Shown piece after piece: positions 1 to 5,136 of a stretch of DNA of 6,643 nt. Numbering within the stretch: the first letter of the stretch is position 1; the number at the start of each line of letters is the position of its first letter. Source of the DNA: Actinomycetes bacterium. GTDB taxonomy: Bacteria; Actinomycetota; Actinomycetes; Streptosporangiales; Streptosporangiaceae. The notes below the pieces were generated by a model that searched no databases, was not told the origin of the DNA, and worked only from the letters and a program-made list of their open reading frames with translations. Location: contig JAOPYP010000382.1 in assembly GCA_025964635.1 (NCBI GenBank), positions 1 through 6,643 of the forward strand, in the 5' to 3' direction. Position numbers and translations under genes: made by a program.

Positions 1-130
1 CCCGCCCGGCCTCGCGGCGGGCGGCACCGCCCGGCGGCCGGACGTCGAGCCGGGCCACGCCGGCGGGGCTGCAGCCCACCGCAAGCGGGCCGACCGGCGA
101 GCTCAGCGTCGCCCAGGCCAGCTCGGTCAT
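1..130 (-). CDS. ogt: Probable methylated-DNA--protein-cysteine methyltransferase (N-terminal fragment, cut by window edge)
   Basis: Reading the minus strand from an ATG at 128-130 gives 43 codons without a stop, beginning MTELAWATLSSPVGPL and continuing AVGCSPAGVARLDV. The 'SPxGPL...G...L..L' pattern is the typical opening of the Ogt/MGMT family, which moves alkyl groups from O6-alkylguanine in DNA onto its own cysteine. The catalytic PCHR motif and the DNA-binding helix would lie beyond the left edge, so activity cannot be judged. A GGA seven bases before the ATG, within GGCGGA, could serve as ribosome binding site. An ATG eight bases further upstream hits a stop after three codons, so it is not the start. 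The gene lies 85 bp downstream of the truncated kinase on the same strand and may be co-transcribed with it. The family call rests on a short stretch; an Ada-type C-terminal domain protein is the main alternative. Confidence 0.58.
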   Translation of the reverse strand, partial: MTELAWATLSSPVGPLAVGCSPAGVARLDVRPPGGAARREAGR

Positions 131-215
131 CGTCTCATCCGCCTTCTGCCCGCTCCGCCGGCCCGCGGCCTGGGGCCGGACCGGCCGTGCTCGCCCCGTT
201 CACGCCTGTCCGAGA

Positions 216-1340
216 CTACGCATGCCGGCCGACATTTTCGTCCGGCCCCGGTGGCCCGGCCGGGTCCCGGCCGGAACGGCCCAGGGCATCGATCAGCGTG
301 CCGATCCGGGCGGTCTCGTCCCCGACCCGGTCCAGCAGCCGGTCGAAGTCACCCGGGCCGAGCTCGTCGCCGTGCCGGTAGTACTCGGCCAGGCCACTCA
401 GGATGCTGAGCGGCGTCCGCAGCTGGTGGGCGGTGTCCGCGATGGCCTGGCGCTGCTCGGTGACCCGGAGGGCGGCCAGGCCAGGTCCGGCGGCCGGGGC
501 AGGGGCGTGCTCGCACTGGGTCAGCGTGGCGTTCAGGACGGGGGCTACCCGGTCCGCGCCGCTGCGTGGCCCTCCGGTGCCCGGCCCGCCAGCGCTTGGC
601 TGGCCCGCGGCGATGACGTCGGCCCGGTGCCGCAACTGGGCGAGAGGCCTGAGCAGGGCGCGGAGCATCCAGGCGGCCAGGCACCCGGCGGCCAGCACCA
701 CGATGCCGCTCACGGCGAGCGCGCTAACGGTCAGGCGGCTGGTGGCCTGGCCGATGCGGGCCAGGCTGAGGCTGACCACGAGGGTGCCTGGTGAGCCGGT
801 ACCCGCGGGGCTGGTCACGTCAAGGGCGAAGTCCTGTGCGCCGTAGGCGTATGGGATGCGGTGCGCCCGGTAGTGGATCGGCTCGGTTATGGCCAGATAG
901 CTGCCGCCGCGGGTGGCCTGGATCGTGCCCGGCCGCCCGCGCCCCGCCAGGACCTGCGCCGCGGCCGCGTGCACGCCCGACCCGGCCGGATGACCCGGCC
1001 CCGCCCGTACGATCAGCTGCCCGTCGGAGCTGTGGACCTCGATACTCAGCGCGCCGGCCCCGTCCGCACCAAAGTCGCTCAGCGCCGGTGGCCCGGGCGT
1101 GGTCCGAGACTGCGGGGTAAGCAGGAACGGGTGGCGGGTGAGCTGGCCCGCGTAGCCGCGCAGCTGCTGCCCGGCCTGCCGGGTCAGGTGTTCCCGGGTG
1201 GCCAGCCCGCTGGCCACCACGATGAGCGCGGCCCCGGTGGCCAGCAGGCACACGGTCACGGCCGCCAGCCGCAGCCTGAGCGAGGGCCGGCCCGGCCGCC
1301 AGGCCAGGAGCGTCCGCTGGGGCCAGCCGTCCTGCCTCAC
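216..1340 (-). CDS. Truncated two-component sensor histidine kinase (HAMP-HisKA, no ATPase domain)
   Basis: This is a 374-residue membrane sensor starting at a GTG. An Arg-rich N-terminus leads to a first membrane helix (about 25-45). An extracytoplasmic sensor region of about 155 residues follows, then a second helix (about 203-226) and a HAMP-like segment (about 226-285) interrupted by a Gly/Pro-rich stretch at 247-262. The dimerisation and phospho-acceptor hairpin (about 295-353) carries ADTAHQLRTPLS, with His305 as the expected phosphorylation site. A normal kinase would continue for another 110 or so residues with the N, D/G1 and G2 boxes of HATPase_c. Here the protein ends in a Gly/Pro-rich tail of about 20 residues. 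Only 85 bp separate the stop from the next gene, so the catalytic domain is not hidden in another frame downstream. No response regulator gene is adjacent. It lies 57 bp downstream of ribonuclease D on the same strand. It may be a decayed kinase, or a sensor phosphorylated by another kinase in trans; which one is unknown. Confidence 0.85.
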   Translation of the reverse strand: MRQDGWPQRTLLAWRPGRPSLRLRLAAVTVCLLATGAALIVVASGLATREHLTRQAGQQLRGYAGQLTRHPFLLTPQSRTTPGPPALSDFGADGAGALSIEVHSSDGQLIVRAGPGHPAGSGVHAAAAQVLAGRGRPGTIQATRGGSYLAITEPIHYRAHRIPYAYGAQDFALDVTSPAGTGSPGTLVVSLSLARIGQATSRLTVSALAVSGIVVLAAGCLAAWMLRALLRPLAQLRHRADVIAAGQPSAGGPGTGGPRSGADRVAPVLNATLTQCEHAPAPAAGPGLAALRVTEQRQAIADTAHQLRTPLSILSGLAEYYRHGDELGPGDFDRLLDRVGDETARIGTLIDALGRSGRDPAGPPGPDENVGRHA

Positions 1341-1364
1341 CCCACCAGTGTGCCTGCCGGGACC

Positions 1365-1397
1365 GACTTCCGGGAGTCCGGGCGGCCCCGCGGGGCC
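1365..1397 (-). terminator. Possible terminator hairpins after ribonuclease D
   Basis: A perfect 14-bp palindrome (GGCCCCGCGGGGCC, 1384-1397) begins at the base directly after the TAG stop of ribonuclease D. It is followed by a second small inverted repeat, GACTTCC/GGGAGTC (1365-1378, one G-T pair). There is no T-run, which is common for actinobacterial terminators but also leaves the call weak in such GC-rich DNA. If it works, it would partly separate the kinase gene from the operon upstream. Confidence 0.33.
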
Positions 1398-2732
1398 CTA
1401 CTCGTCGCCCTTTTCGGCCAGGCGGAGCAAAGCGCCCGCGATCGGCGTCGAGGTGAGCTGGACCTGCCAGGGCCGGGCACCGTAACCGGACAAATCGCCG
1501 GCGACCGCCTCGGCGGTCACCGGGTCCGGGGGCTGCCAGGCGAGCCTGCGCACCGAGTCGGGCTGGAGCATGTTCTCGGCGGGCAGCGAGTGCTCGTCAG
1601 AGAGCGCGGCGATGACCGTCCGCACCGCGGCCAGCCGCCGGGCCGCCTCGGGATCCCGCTCGTGCCAGCGGTGCGCGGGCGGCGGGCCGTCCGACACCTG
1701 GGCGGAGGGCCGGGGAAGGGCCTGGTCAGCCTCGGTGTGGGCGCGGCGGATGGCAGCGAACCACTCCTGGGCGTGCCGCTTGGCCCCGCGGCCCTTGAAG
1801 CCGGACACCCCGATCAGCGCGGCGGCCGTGGCCGGCGCCGCGCGCGCCGCCTCGACGATGGCGGAGTCCGGCAGCACCCGGCCCGGTGACAGGTCACGCC
1901 GCTGGGCGATCCGGTCGCGTTCCAGCCAGAGTTCGCGGACGATAGCCAGGCCGCGGCGGGTGCGCACGCGATGAATGCCCGACGTGCGCCGCCAGGGCTC
2001 GGCCCGCGGCGCGGGCGGCCCGGCGCTGCGCACCGCCTCGAACTCCTGCCGGGCCCACTCGTCCTTGCCCTGGGCCACCAGCTGCTCGGCCAGCACGTCA
2101 CGCAGATCCACCAGGACCTCGACGTCGAGGGCGGCGTAGCGGAGCCAGTCCTCGGGCAGGGGACGGGTGGACCAGTCCGCGGCCGCGTACCCCTTCTCCA
2201 GGGCCAGGCCGAGCACGTTCTCGACCAGCGGTCCGAGCCCCACCCTCGGGTAGCCGAGCAGCCGCCCCGCGAGCTCGGTGTCGAACAGCTGGCGCGGCCG
2301 GTACCCCAGGTCCGCCAGGCACGGCAGGTCCTGGGACGCCGCGTGCAGGACCGCTTCCGTGCCGGTCAGCGCCGTGTCCAGGTCCGACAGGTCCGGGCAG
2401 GCCACCGGGTCGATCAGCACGGTCCCGGCGCCGCGGCGGCGCAGCTGGACCAGGAAGGCCCGGTGACCGTAACGGAAGCCGGACGCCCGCTCGGCGTCCA
2501 CGGCGACCGGCCCCTCCCCGGCGCCCAGCGCGCGCACGGCCTCACTCAGGGCGCCGGCGGACGTCACGAGCGGCGGCAAGCCGTCCCGCGGCTCAAGCAG
2601 CGGCACGGCGGGCGGCCGTTCGGGCTGCTCAGGCCCGGCGGCCAGGTCCGGCTCGCGGCCCGCCGGGTCCGGTCCGGCCCCCAGGCTGGTGTCCGCCGGT
2701 CCCGGCGCGGGCGGCTGGCTTCCCTGGCCCAT
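1398..2732 (-). CDS. rnd: Ribonuclease D family 3'-5' exonuclease with HRDC domain
   Basis: The 444-residue cytoplasmic enzyme is predicted to trim RNA 3' ends, as RNase D does for tRNA precursors in E. coli. After a Pro/Gly/Ala-rich, probably disordered N-terminus (about 1-50), the DEDDy exonuclease domain (about 53-225) shows all expected motifs. Exo I is VAVDAERASGFRY with Asp79 and Glu81, Exo II is HAASQDLPCL with Asp135, and Exo III is YAALD with Tyr199 and Asp203. The family signature DWSTRPLPEDWLRYAALDVE is present. An HRDC domain (about 250-330, TRRGLAIVRELWLERDRIA) and the C-terminal helical domain of actinobacterial RNase D (about 358-440) follow. The ATG overlaps the DUF3000 stop by one base (TAATG) and has no clear Shine-Dalgarno, so translation is probably coupled to DUF3000. 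The same gene pair occurs beside hemE in other actinomycetes, including M. tuberculosis Rv2680-Rv2681 (from memory). The exact RNA substrate in actinobacteria is not deducible here. Confidence 0.95.
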   Translation of the reverse strand: MGQGSQPPAPGPADTSLGAGPDPAGREPDLAAGPEQPERPPAVPLLEPRDGLPPLVTSAGALSEAVRALGAGEGPVAVDAERASGFRYGHRAFLVQLRRRGAGTVLIDPVACPDLSDLDTALTGTEAVLHAASQDLPCLADLGYRPRQLFDTELAGRLLGYPRVGLGPLVENVLGLALEKGYAAADWSTRPLPEDWLRYAALDVEVLVDLRDVLAEQLVAQGKDEWARQEFEAVRSAGPPAPRAEPWRRTSGIHRVRTRRGLAIVRELWLERDRIAQRRDLSPGRVLPDSAIVEAARAAPATAAALIGVSGFKGRGAKRHAQEWFAAIRRAHTEADQALPRPSAQVSDGPPPAHRWHERDPEAARRLAAVRTVIAALSDEHSLPAENMLQPDSVRRLAWQPPDPVTAEAVAGDLSGYGARPWQVQLTSTPIAGALLRLAEKGDE

Positions 2733-3493
2733 TACCGGGGCCGCCGGCTACTCGGCGGCAGCGCCGTCACGCCCTCCGCCAGCGGGGGCAGGCCCGCCGC
2801 CGCACAGAGCGCGTCGCACCACGCGGCCAGGTGCCCATCCATGATCTCCGGGCCGGGTCCGGGGGCGGGGCGGGTGTCCGGGACCGGCAGAGCCCCGGAA
2901 CCTGCGGGGGACCAGGATGCGCGCAGCTCGAACCCGGTCACCGCGGCCTCGGACTCCTTGGCCCCGAAGCCCTCGGTGATCACGGTGGTCACCGTGCCGC
3001 TGGGCTCCGCGTAGCCGGCGGTGTGGTTGCCCAGCGCCTCGGTGAGCCAGGTCCAGCCCACCTGCCCGATGAGCGGGTCCTCGGCGATGTCCGGGTCCAG
3101 GTCGGCGCGGATGTACGCGATGACCCGCAGCGGCCCGGCCCAGCCGGTCTGGCCGGCCGGGTCGTAGAGCAGGATCAGCCTGCCGCTGGCGATCTCGTCG
3201 TCCCCCACCCACACGGTGGCGGCTATCGCGCTCGCGTACGGGGCCAGGGTGCGCGGGGCCGGAACGTCCTCGAAGTCCAGTTCCGGACGCAGGCCGCCGA
3301 CCTCATCGCGCTGCGCCTGCAGGCCGGCCACGAGGACACTGAAACCGGCCGCGGCGTCGTCACCAGCGGGCAGCAAGGGCTGGGCCACTGTGTCCGCTAT
3401 CCCAGGGCCAGCTACCCGAGGGCCCGCCACCCCAGGGCCCGCCGCTGCTGGCCCGCTGACCTGCTTCATAAGGTGAGCGTACGTCGTCGCCAT
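2732..3493 (-). CDS. DUF3000 family protein
   Basis: The 253-residue protein belongs to the actinobacterial DUF3000 family, whose function is unknown. The conserved core runs from about residue 51 to 238. It includes DFEDVPAPRTLAPYASAI, GRLILLYDPAGQ, VIAYIRADLDPDIAEDPLIG, VGWTWLTEAL, ELRASW and the closing HLAAWCDALCAAAGLPPL. No signal peptide or membrane helix is visible, so it is probably cytoplasmic. The first 50 residues are not family-like. They contain three AGP-[GR]-[VI] repeats from a 15-bp tandem repeat, so the true start is uncertain: Met1 is used here, and Met9 is possible. Neither has a Shine-Dalgarno. The TGA stop of the upstream zinc-ribbon gene lies six bases before the ATG, which suggests termination-reinitiation. 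The gene then overlaps ribonuclease D by one base. This tight linkage suggests a role near RNA processing, but that is inference from position only. Confidence 0.9.
   Translation of the reverse strand: MATTYAHLMKQVSGPAAAGPGVAGPRVAGPGIADTVAQPLLPAGDDAAAGFSVLVAGLQAQRDEVGGLRPELDFEDVPAPRTLAPYASAIAATVWVGDDEIASGRLILLYDPAGQTGWAGPLRVIAYIRADLDPDIAEDPLIGQVGWTWLTEALGNHTAGYAEPSGTVTTVITEGFGAKESEAAVTGFELRASWSPAGSGALPVPDTRPAPGPGPEIMDGHLAAWCDALCAAAGLPPLAEGVTALPPSSRRPR
3398..3442 (-). repeat. 15-bp tandem repeat, three copies, inside the DUF3000 gene
   Basis: Three adjacent 15-bp units lie at 3398-3412, 3413-3427 and 3428-3442. On the plus strand they read TATCCCAGGGCCAGC, TACCCGAGGGCCCGC and CACCCCAGGGCCCGC. 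On the coding strand each unit encodes Ala-Gly-Pro-(Gly/Arg)-(Val/Ile). A degraded fourth unit may follow at 3443-3457. The unit is a multiple of three, so copy-number change would lengthen or shorten the N-terminal linker without breaking the frame. Confidence 0.85.
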
Positions 3494-3499
3494 CCGTTA

Positions 3500-3709
3500 T
3501 CACGCGGCGCGCCCGGTCAATTCCGCCATGCTGAGGGGCTGCCGGGGGGCGGGGTGGAGGCCGAGGAGGAAGGCGGCGCCGCAGGTGATGCAGTACCATT
3601 CCGGGCAAATACCGTCGGATGCGTCGAAACAGCGGCCCGGATCGGGGTGCATCTGAGCGAGCGCGCCCGCCTCACGGCAATCGGGGCAATAGCCGTCGAT
3701 ATGGTTCAC
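3500..3709 (-). CDS. Small zinc-ribbon-like protein, unknown function
   Basis: The 69-residue protein starts at a GTG (3707-3709) behind a strong AGGAGGT. I do not recognise a named family. It carries two CxxC knuckles, Cys8-Pro-Asp-Cys11 and Cys40-Ile-Thr-Cys43-Gly, about 28 residues apart. This is the layout of a zinc ribbon that binds one zinc through four cysteines. Further cysteines at 27 and 35, and His21, might contribute. The second knuckle sits in EWYCITCGAAFLLGL, which resembles the treble-clef end of rubredoxin-like ribbons. There is no signal peptide or membrane helix. It is the first gene of the coupled unit with DUF3000 and ribonuclease D and has the only strong ribosome binding site of the three, so it may set translation of the whole operon. 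A zinc-bound RNA- or protein-binding role would suit that context, but this is speculation. The Shine-Dalgarno, the cysteine pattern and the six-base spacing to DUF3000 make it very likely to be a real gene. Confidence 0.82.
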   Translation of the reverse strand: MNHIDGYCPDCREAGALAQMHPDPGRCFDASDGICPEWYCITCGAAFLLGLHPAPRQPLSMAELTGRAA

Positions 3710-3718
3710 GGTGTCGTG

Positions 3719-3725
3719 ACCTCCT
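3719..3725 (-). promoter_or_regulatory. Strong Shine-Dalgarno (AGGAGGT) of the zinc-ribbon gene
   Basis: The minus strand reads AGGAGGT, then nine bases, then GTG AAC CAT. It is close to the perfect anti-16S complement. This fixes the GTG at 3709 as the start, and it is by far the best ribosome binding site of the coupled operon. Confidence 0.85.
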
Positions 3726-3800
3726 CACCCATAGGAGCCGCAGGCGTCCCCATGTGGGGGTTTTGGGCTGTGGCGCCAGGCAGGTGTTGATCGTGGCACG

Positions 3801-3840
3801 CGGGACGCGCGGATCGGTGGATCTCGGGCGGCGTGTCCCG
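3801..3840. repeat. 40-bp dyad upstream of hemE, possible operator or leader hairpin
   Basis: The 10-base arms CGGGACGCGC (3801-3810) and GCGTGTCCCG (3831-3840) are inverted copies with one G-T pair, around a 20-base centre. The centre itself contains GATC-GGTG-GATC, so the structure is nested. It ends 56 bp before the hemE start. It could be a repressor site, or an RNA hairpin if transcription begins upstream of it. Confidence 0.45.
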
Positions 3841-3846
3841 ATGTCA

Positions 3847-3870
3847 CCTGGGCAGATGCTGGGGCTCAGG
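3847..3870. repeat. Second small inverted repeat before hemE
   Basis: CCTGGGC (3847-3853) and GCTCAGG (3864-3870) are inverted copies with one G-T pair around a 10-base loop. It directly follows the larger dyad and ends 26 bp before the hemE GTG, overlapping where a -35 element would sit for a leaderless hemE promoter. Arms this short arise often by chance in GC-rich DNA. Confidence 0.3.
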
Positions 3871-3880
3871 CCGCGTCCTG

Positions 3881-3889
3881 TGAGACCAT
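3881..3889 (+). promoter_or_regulatory. Candidate extended -10 for a leaderless hemE transcript
   Basis: TGAGACCAT has the form TGN followed by GACCAT, which keeps the A and the last T of the actinobacterial TANNNT -10. It ends seven bases before the hemE GTG. That spacing would place transcription start on the start codon, and the lack of any Shine-Dalgarno before hemE agrees with a leaderless message. No clear -35 is visible. Confidence 0.28.
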
Positions 3890-3896
3890 CGCAGGT

Positions 3897-4958
3897 GTGA
3901 ACGCGCAGCCCAAGTCCCTCGATGAGTCCCCGTTCCTGCTGGCCTGCCGCCGCCAGCCGGTGCCGTACACGCCGGTCTGGTACATGCGCCAGGCCGGGCG
4001 CTCACTGCCCGAATACCGCCGGGCGCGGGGCGGAATGCCGATGCTCAAAGCGTGTTCCCGGCCGGATGTGATTACCGAAATCACCCTGCAGCCCATGCGC
4101 CGCTACCCGGTGGACGCGGCCATCCTGTTCAGCGACATAGTGGTCCCGCTGCGGGCGGTGGGGCTGGATATCGACATCAAGCCCGGGGTCGGCCCGGTGA
4201 TCGGGGAGCCGATCCGGGAAGAACGGGACCTGGCCCGGCTGCGCCCGCTGGAACCAGGTGACGTGGGGTACATCACCGAGGCGGTCACCGCGCTGGTGGC
4301 CGAGCTGGGGCCCAGACCGCTGATCGGCTTCGCGGGCGGGCCCTTCACGCTCGCCTCCTACCTGGTTGAGGGCGGCCCGTCCAAGGGCCACGACCTGACC
4401 AAGTCACTCATGTACGGCCACCCAGCCCTGTGGAACGCGCTGCTCAGCAGGCTGGCTGACATCACCATCACCTTCCTGCGGGTGCAGATTGCCGCGGGCG
4501 CATCCGCCATCCAGTTGTTCGACTCGTGGGCCGGCGCGGTCAGCCCCGAGGACTACCGCACCGGGGTGCTGCCCCACAGCAAGCGGATCTTCGACGCCCT
4601 CGCCGACACGGGCGTGCCGCGGATCCACTTCGGCGTGGCCACCGGGGAACTGCTGGGCATGATGGGCGAGGCGGGCGCGGACGTGGTCGGGGTGGACTGG
4701 CGGGTCCCGCTGGACGAGGCGGTCCGCCGGGTGGAACCCGGCAAGGCGCTGCAGGGCAACCTGGACCCGGCGATCCTGCTCGCCCCGTGGGACGAGATCG
4801 AGCCGCGGGCCAAGGACGTCATCGGGCGGGGCCGGACCGCCGAGGGCCACGTCTTCAACCTCGGGCACGGCGTGCTGCCGACCACCGACCCGGACGTCCT
4901 GGCCCGGCTGACGGACCTCGTGCATGAGGCGTCGGTGCGCGAGCCGGCCGGGCCGTAG
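3897..4958 (+). CDS. hemE: Uroporphyrinogen decarboxylase
   Basis: HemE removes four carboxyl groups from uroporphyrinogen III to give coproporphyrinogen III, a cytoplasmic step of heme synthesis that needs no cofactor. The 353-residue product has the usual length and all family motifs. PVWYMRQAGRSLPEY near the N-terminus (about 26-40) carries the substrate-binding arginines Arg31 and Arg35. FSDIVVPL contains the essential Asp80, ASYLVEGGPSK contains Tyr155, FDSWAGA contains Ser210, and NLGHGVLP contains His324. These match human Asp86, Tyr164, Ser219 and His339. GTG 3897 is the most upstream start in frame, and the conserved region begins by residue 11, so no later start fits. No Shine-Dalgarno precedes it. 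It is transcribed away from the zinc-ribbon/DUF3000/rnd operon and ends before a convergent hairpin. The protoporphyrinogen oxidase and HemQ genes often found after hemE in actinobacteria are absent here. Confidence 0.98.
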   Translation: MNAQPKSLDESPFLLACRRQPVPYTPVWYMRQAGRSLPEYRRARGGMPMLKACSRPDVITEITLQPMRRYPVDAAILFSDIVVPLRAVGLDIDIKPGVGPVIGEPIREERDLARLRPLEPGDVGYITEAVTALVAELGPRPLIGFAGGPFTLASYLVEGGPSKGHDLTKSLMYGHPALWNALLSRLADITITFLRVQIAAGASAIQLFDSWAGAVSPEDYRTGVLPHSKRIFDALADTGVPRIHFGVATGELLGMMGEAGADVVGVDWRVPLDEAVRRVEPGKALQGNLDPAILLAPWDEIEPRAKDVIGRGRTAEGHVFNLGHGVLPTTDPDVLARLTDLVHEASVREPAGP

Positions 4959-5011
4959 GACCGGCCGCGCTGCATATAGCCGGCCAGCCCGTAAGACCAT
5001 TGCGTGGGTGT

Positions 5012-5071
5012 CGCGAGGGGGCGGCCTTTTCCCGGCAAATAAATGCCGGGAGAAAGCCGCCGGACCCCGCG
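5012..5071. terminator. Large bidirectional hairpin between convergent hemE and the DUF4349 gene
   Basis: The arms at 5020-5037 (GGCGGCCTTTTCCCGGCA) and 5044-5061 are inverted copies matching at 16 of 18 positions, around the six-base loop AATAAA. As RNA, one of the two differences is a G-U pair. A further outer stem is possible: CGCG (5012-5015) plus GGG (5017-5019) with CCC (5065-5067) plus CGCG (5068-5071). No T-run follows on either strand. Its position between the 3' ends of two converging genes fits a shared terminator or mRNA-end stabiliser. Confidence 0.75.
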
Positions 5072-5107
5072 TCGCTATGAGTAGCTGACCGGCACCATAG
5101 TCTTCAG

Positions 5108-5136
5108 GACTGGCCCGTCACGACTGGCCCCGTCAG
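5108..5136. repeat. Short tandem duplication overlapping the DUF4349 stop codon
   Basis: GACTGGCCCGTCAC (5108-5121) is followed directly by GACTGGCCCCGTCAG (5122-5136). They are near-identical, differing by one inserted C and the last base. The second copy contains the TGA stop (minus strand, 5135-5133) of the lipoprotein gene, so the duplication touches its 3' end. Confidence 0.6.

Larger units (their letters stand above)
3710..3896. promoter_or_regulatory. Divergent control region between hemE and the zinc-ribbon/DUF3000/rnd operon
   Basis: These 187 bp lie between two GTG starts that read away from each other, so promoters for both directions should be here. No gene, RNA gene or known riboswitch core is recognisable. 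For the leftward operon, TATGGG (minus strand, 3733-3728) is a weak -10 candidate without a convincing -35. For hemE see the separate entry at 3881-3889. The region also holds inverted repeats: CCCCA/TGGGG at 3748-3759, the 8-bp palindrome TGGCGCCA at 3771-3778, and the larger dyads at 3801-3840 and 3847-3870. Confidence 0.6.

Noticed and set aside
131..215. Missing HATPase_c domain hidden by a frameshift after the kinase hairpin
   Set aside because: All minus-strand frames between the hairpin and the next gene were considered. Fewer than 90 bases remain before the alkyltransferase start, against more than 300 needed, and no N-box or G-box sequence appears.
222..794. Plus-strand open frame of 190 codons opposite the kinase
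   Set aside because: It is the antisense shadow of a GC-rich gene. The composition is Arg/Gly/Ala/Pro/Gln-rich with no recognisable motif, while the minus strand encodes a clear HAMP-HisKA protein.
861..1889. Plus-strand open frame of 342 codons
   Set aside because: It runs across the kinase start, the intergenic gap and the 3' half of ribonuclease D with Arg/Gly-rich low-complexity translation. No real gene would span these boundaries.
1971..3014. Plus-strand open frame of 347 codons
   Set aside because: It is antisense to the catalytic part of ribonuclease D and the end of DUF3000. Its product is Arg/Gln/Gly-rich with no domain.
3748..3764. CCCCA-TG-TGGGG followed by G and TTTT, resembling a rho-independent terminator on the plus strand
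   Set aside because: The stem has only four to five pairs and no plus-strand gene ends upstream of it. It lies in a divergent promoter region, so a regulatory or chance palindrome is more likely.
2831..3790. Plus-strand open frame of 319 codons over DUF3000 and the zinc-ribbon gene
   Set aside because: It opposes two supported minus-strand genes and continues into the control region. No motif or ribosome binding site was seen.
3710..3896. Riboswitch or small RNA before hemE
   Set aside because: No cobalamin, TPP or other known core motif could be recognised, and the paired arms are too short and too GC-rich to claim a structured RNA.
4404..5000. Minus-strand open frame of 198 codons inside hemE
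   Set aside because: It is the exact complement of a highly conserved enzyme. The translation is His/Arg/Gln-rich, as expected for an antisense frame.
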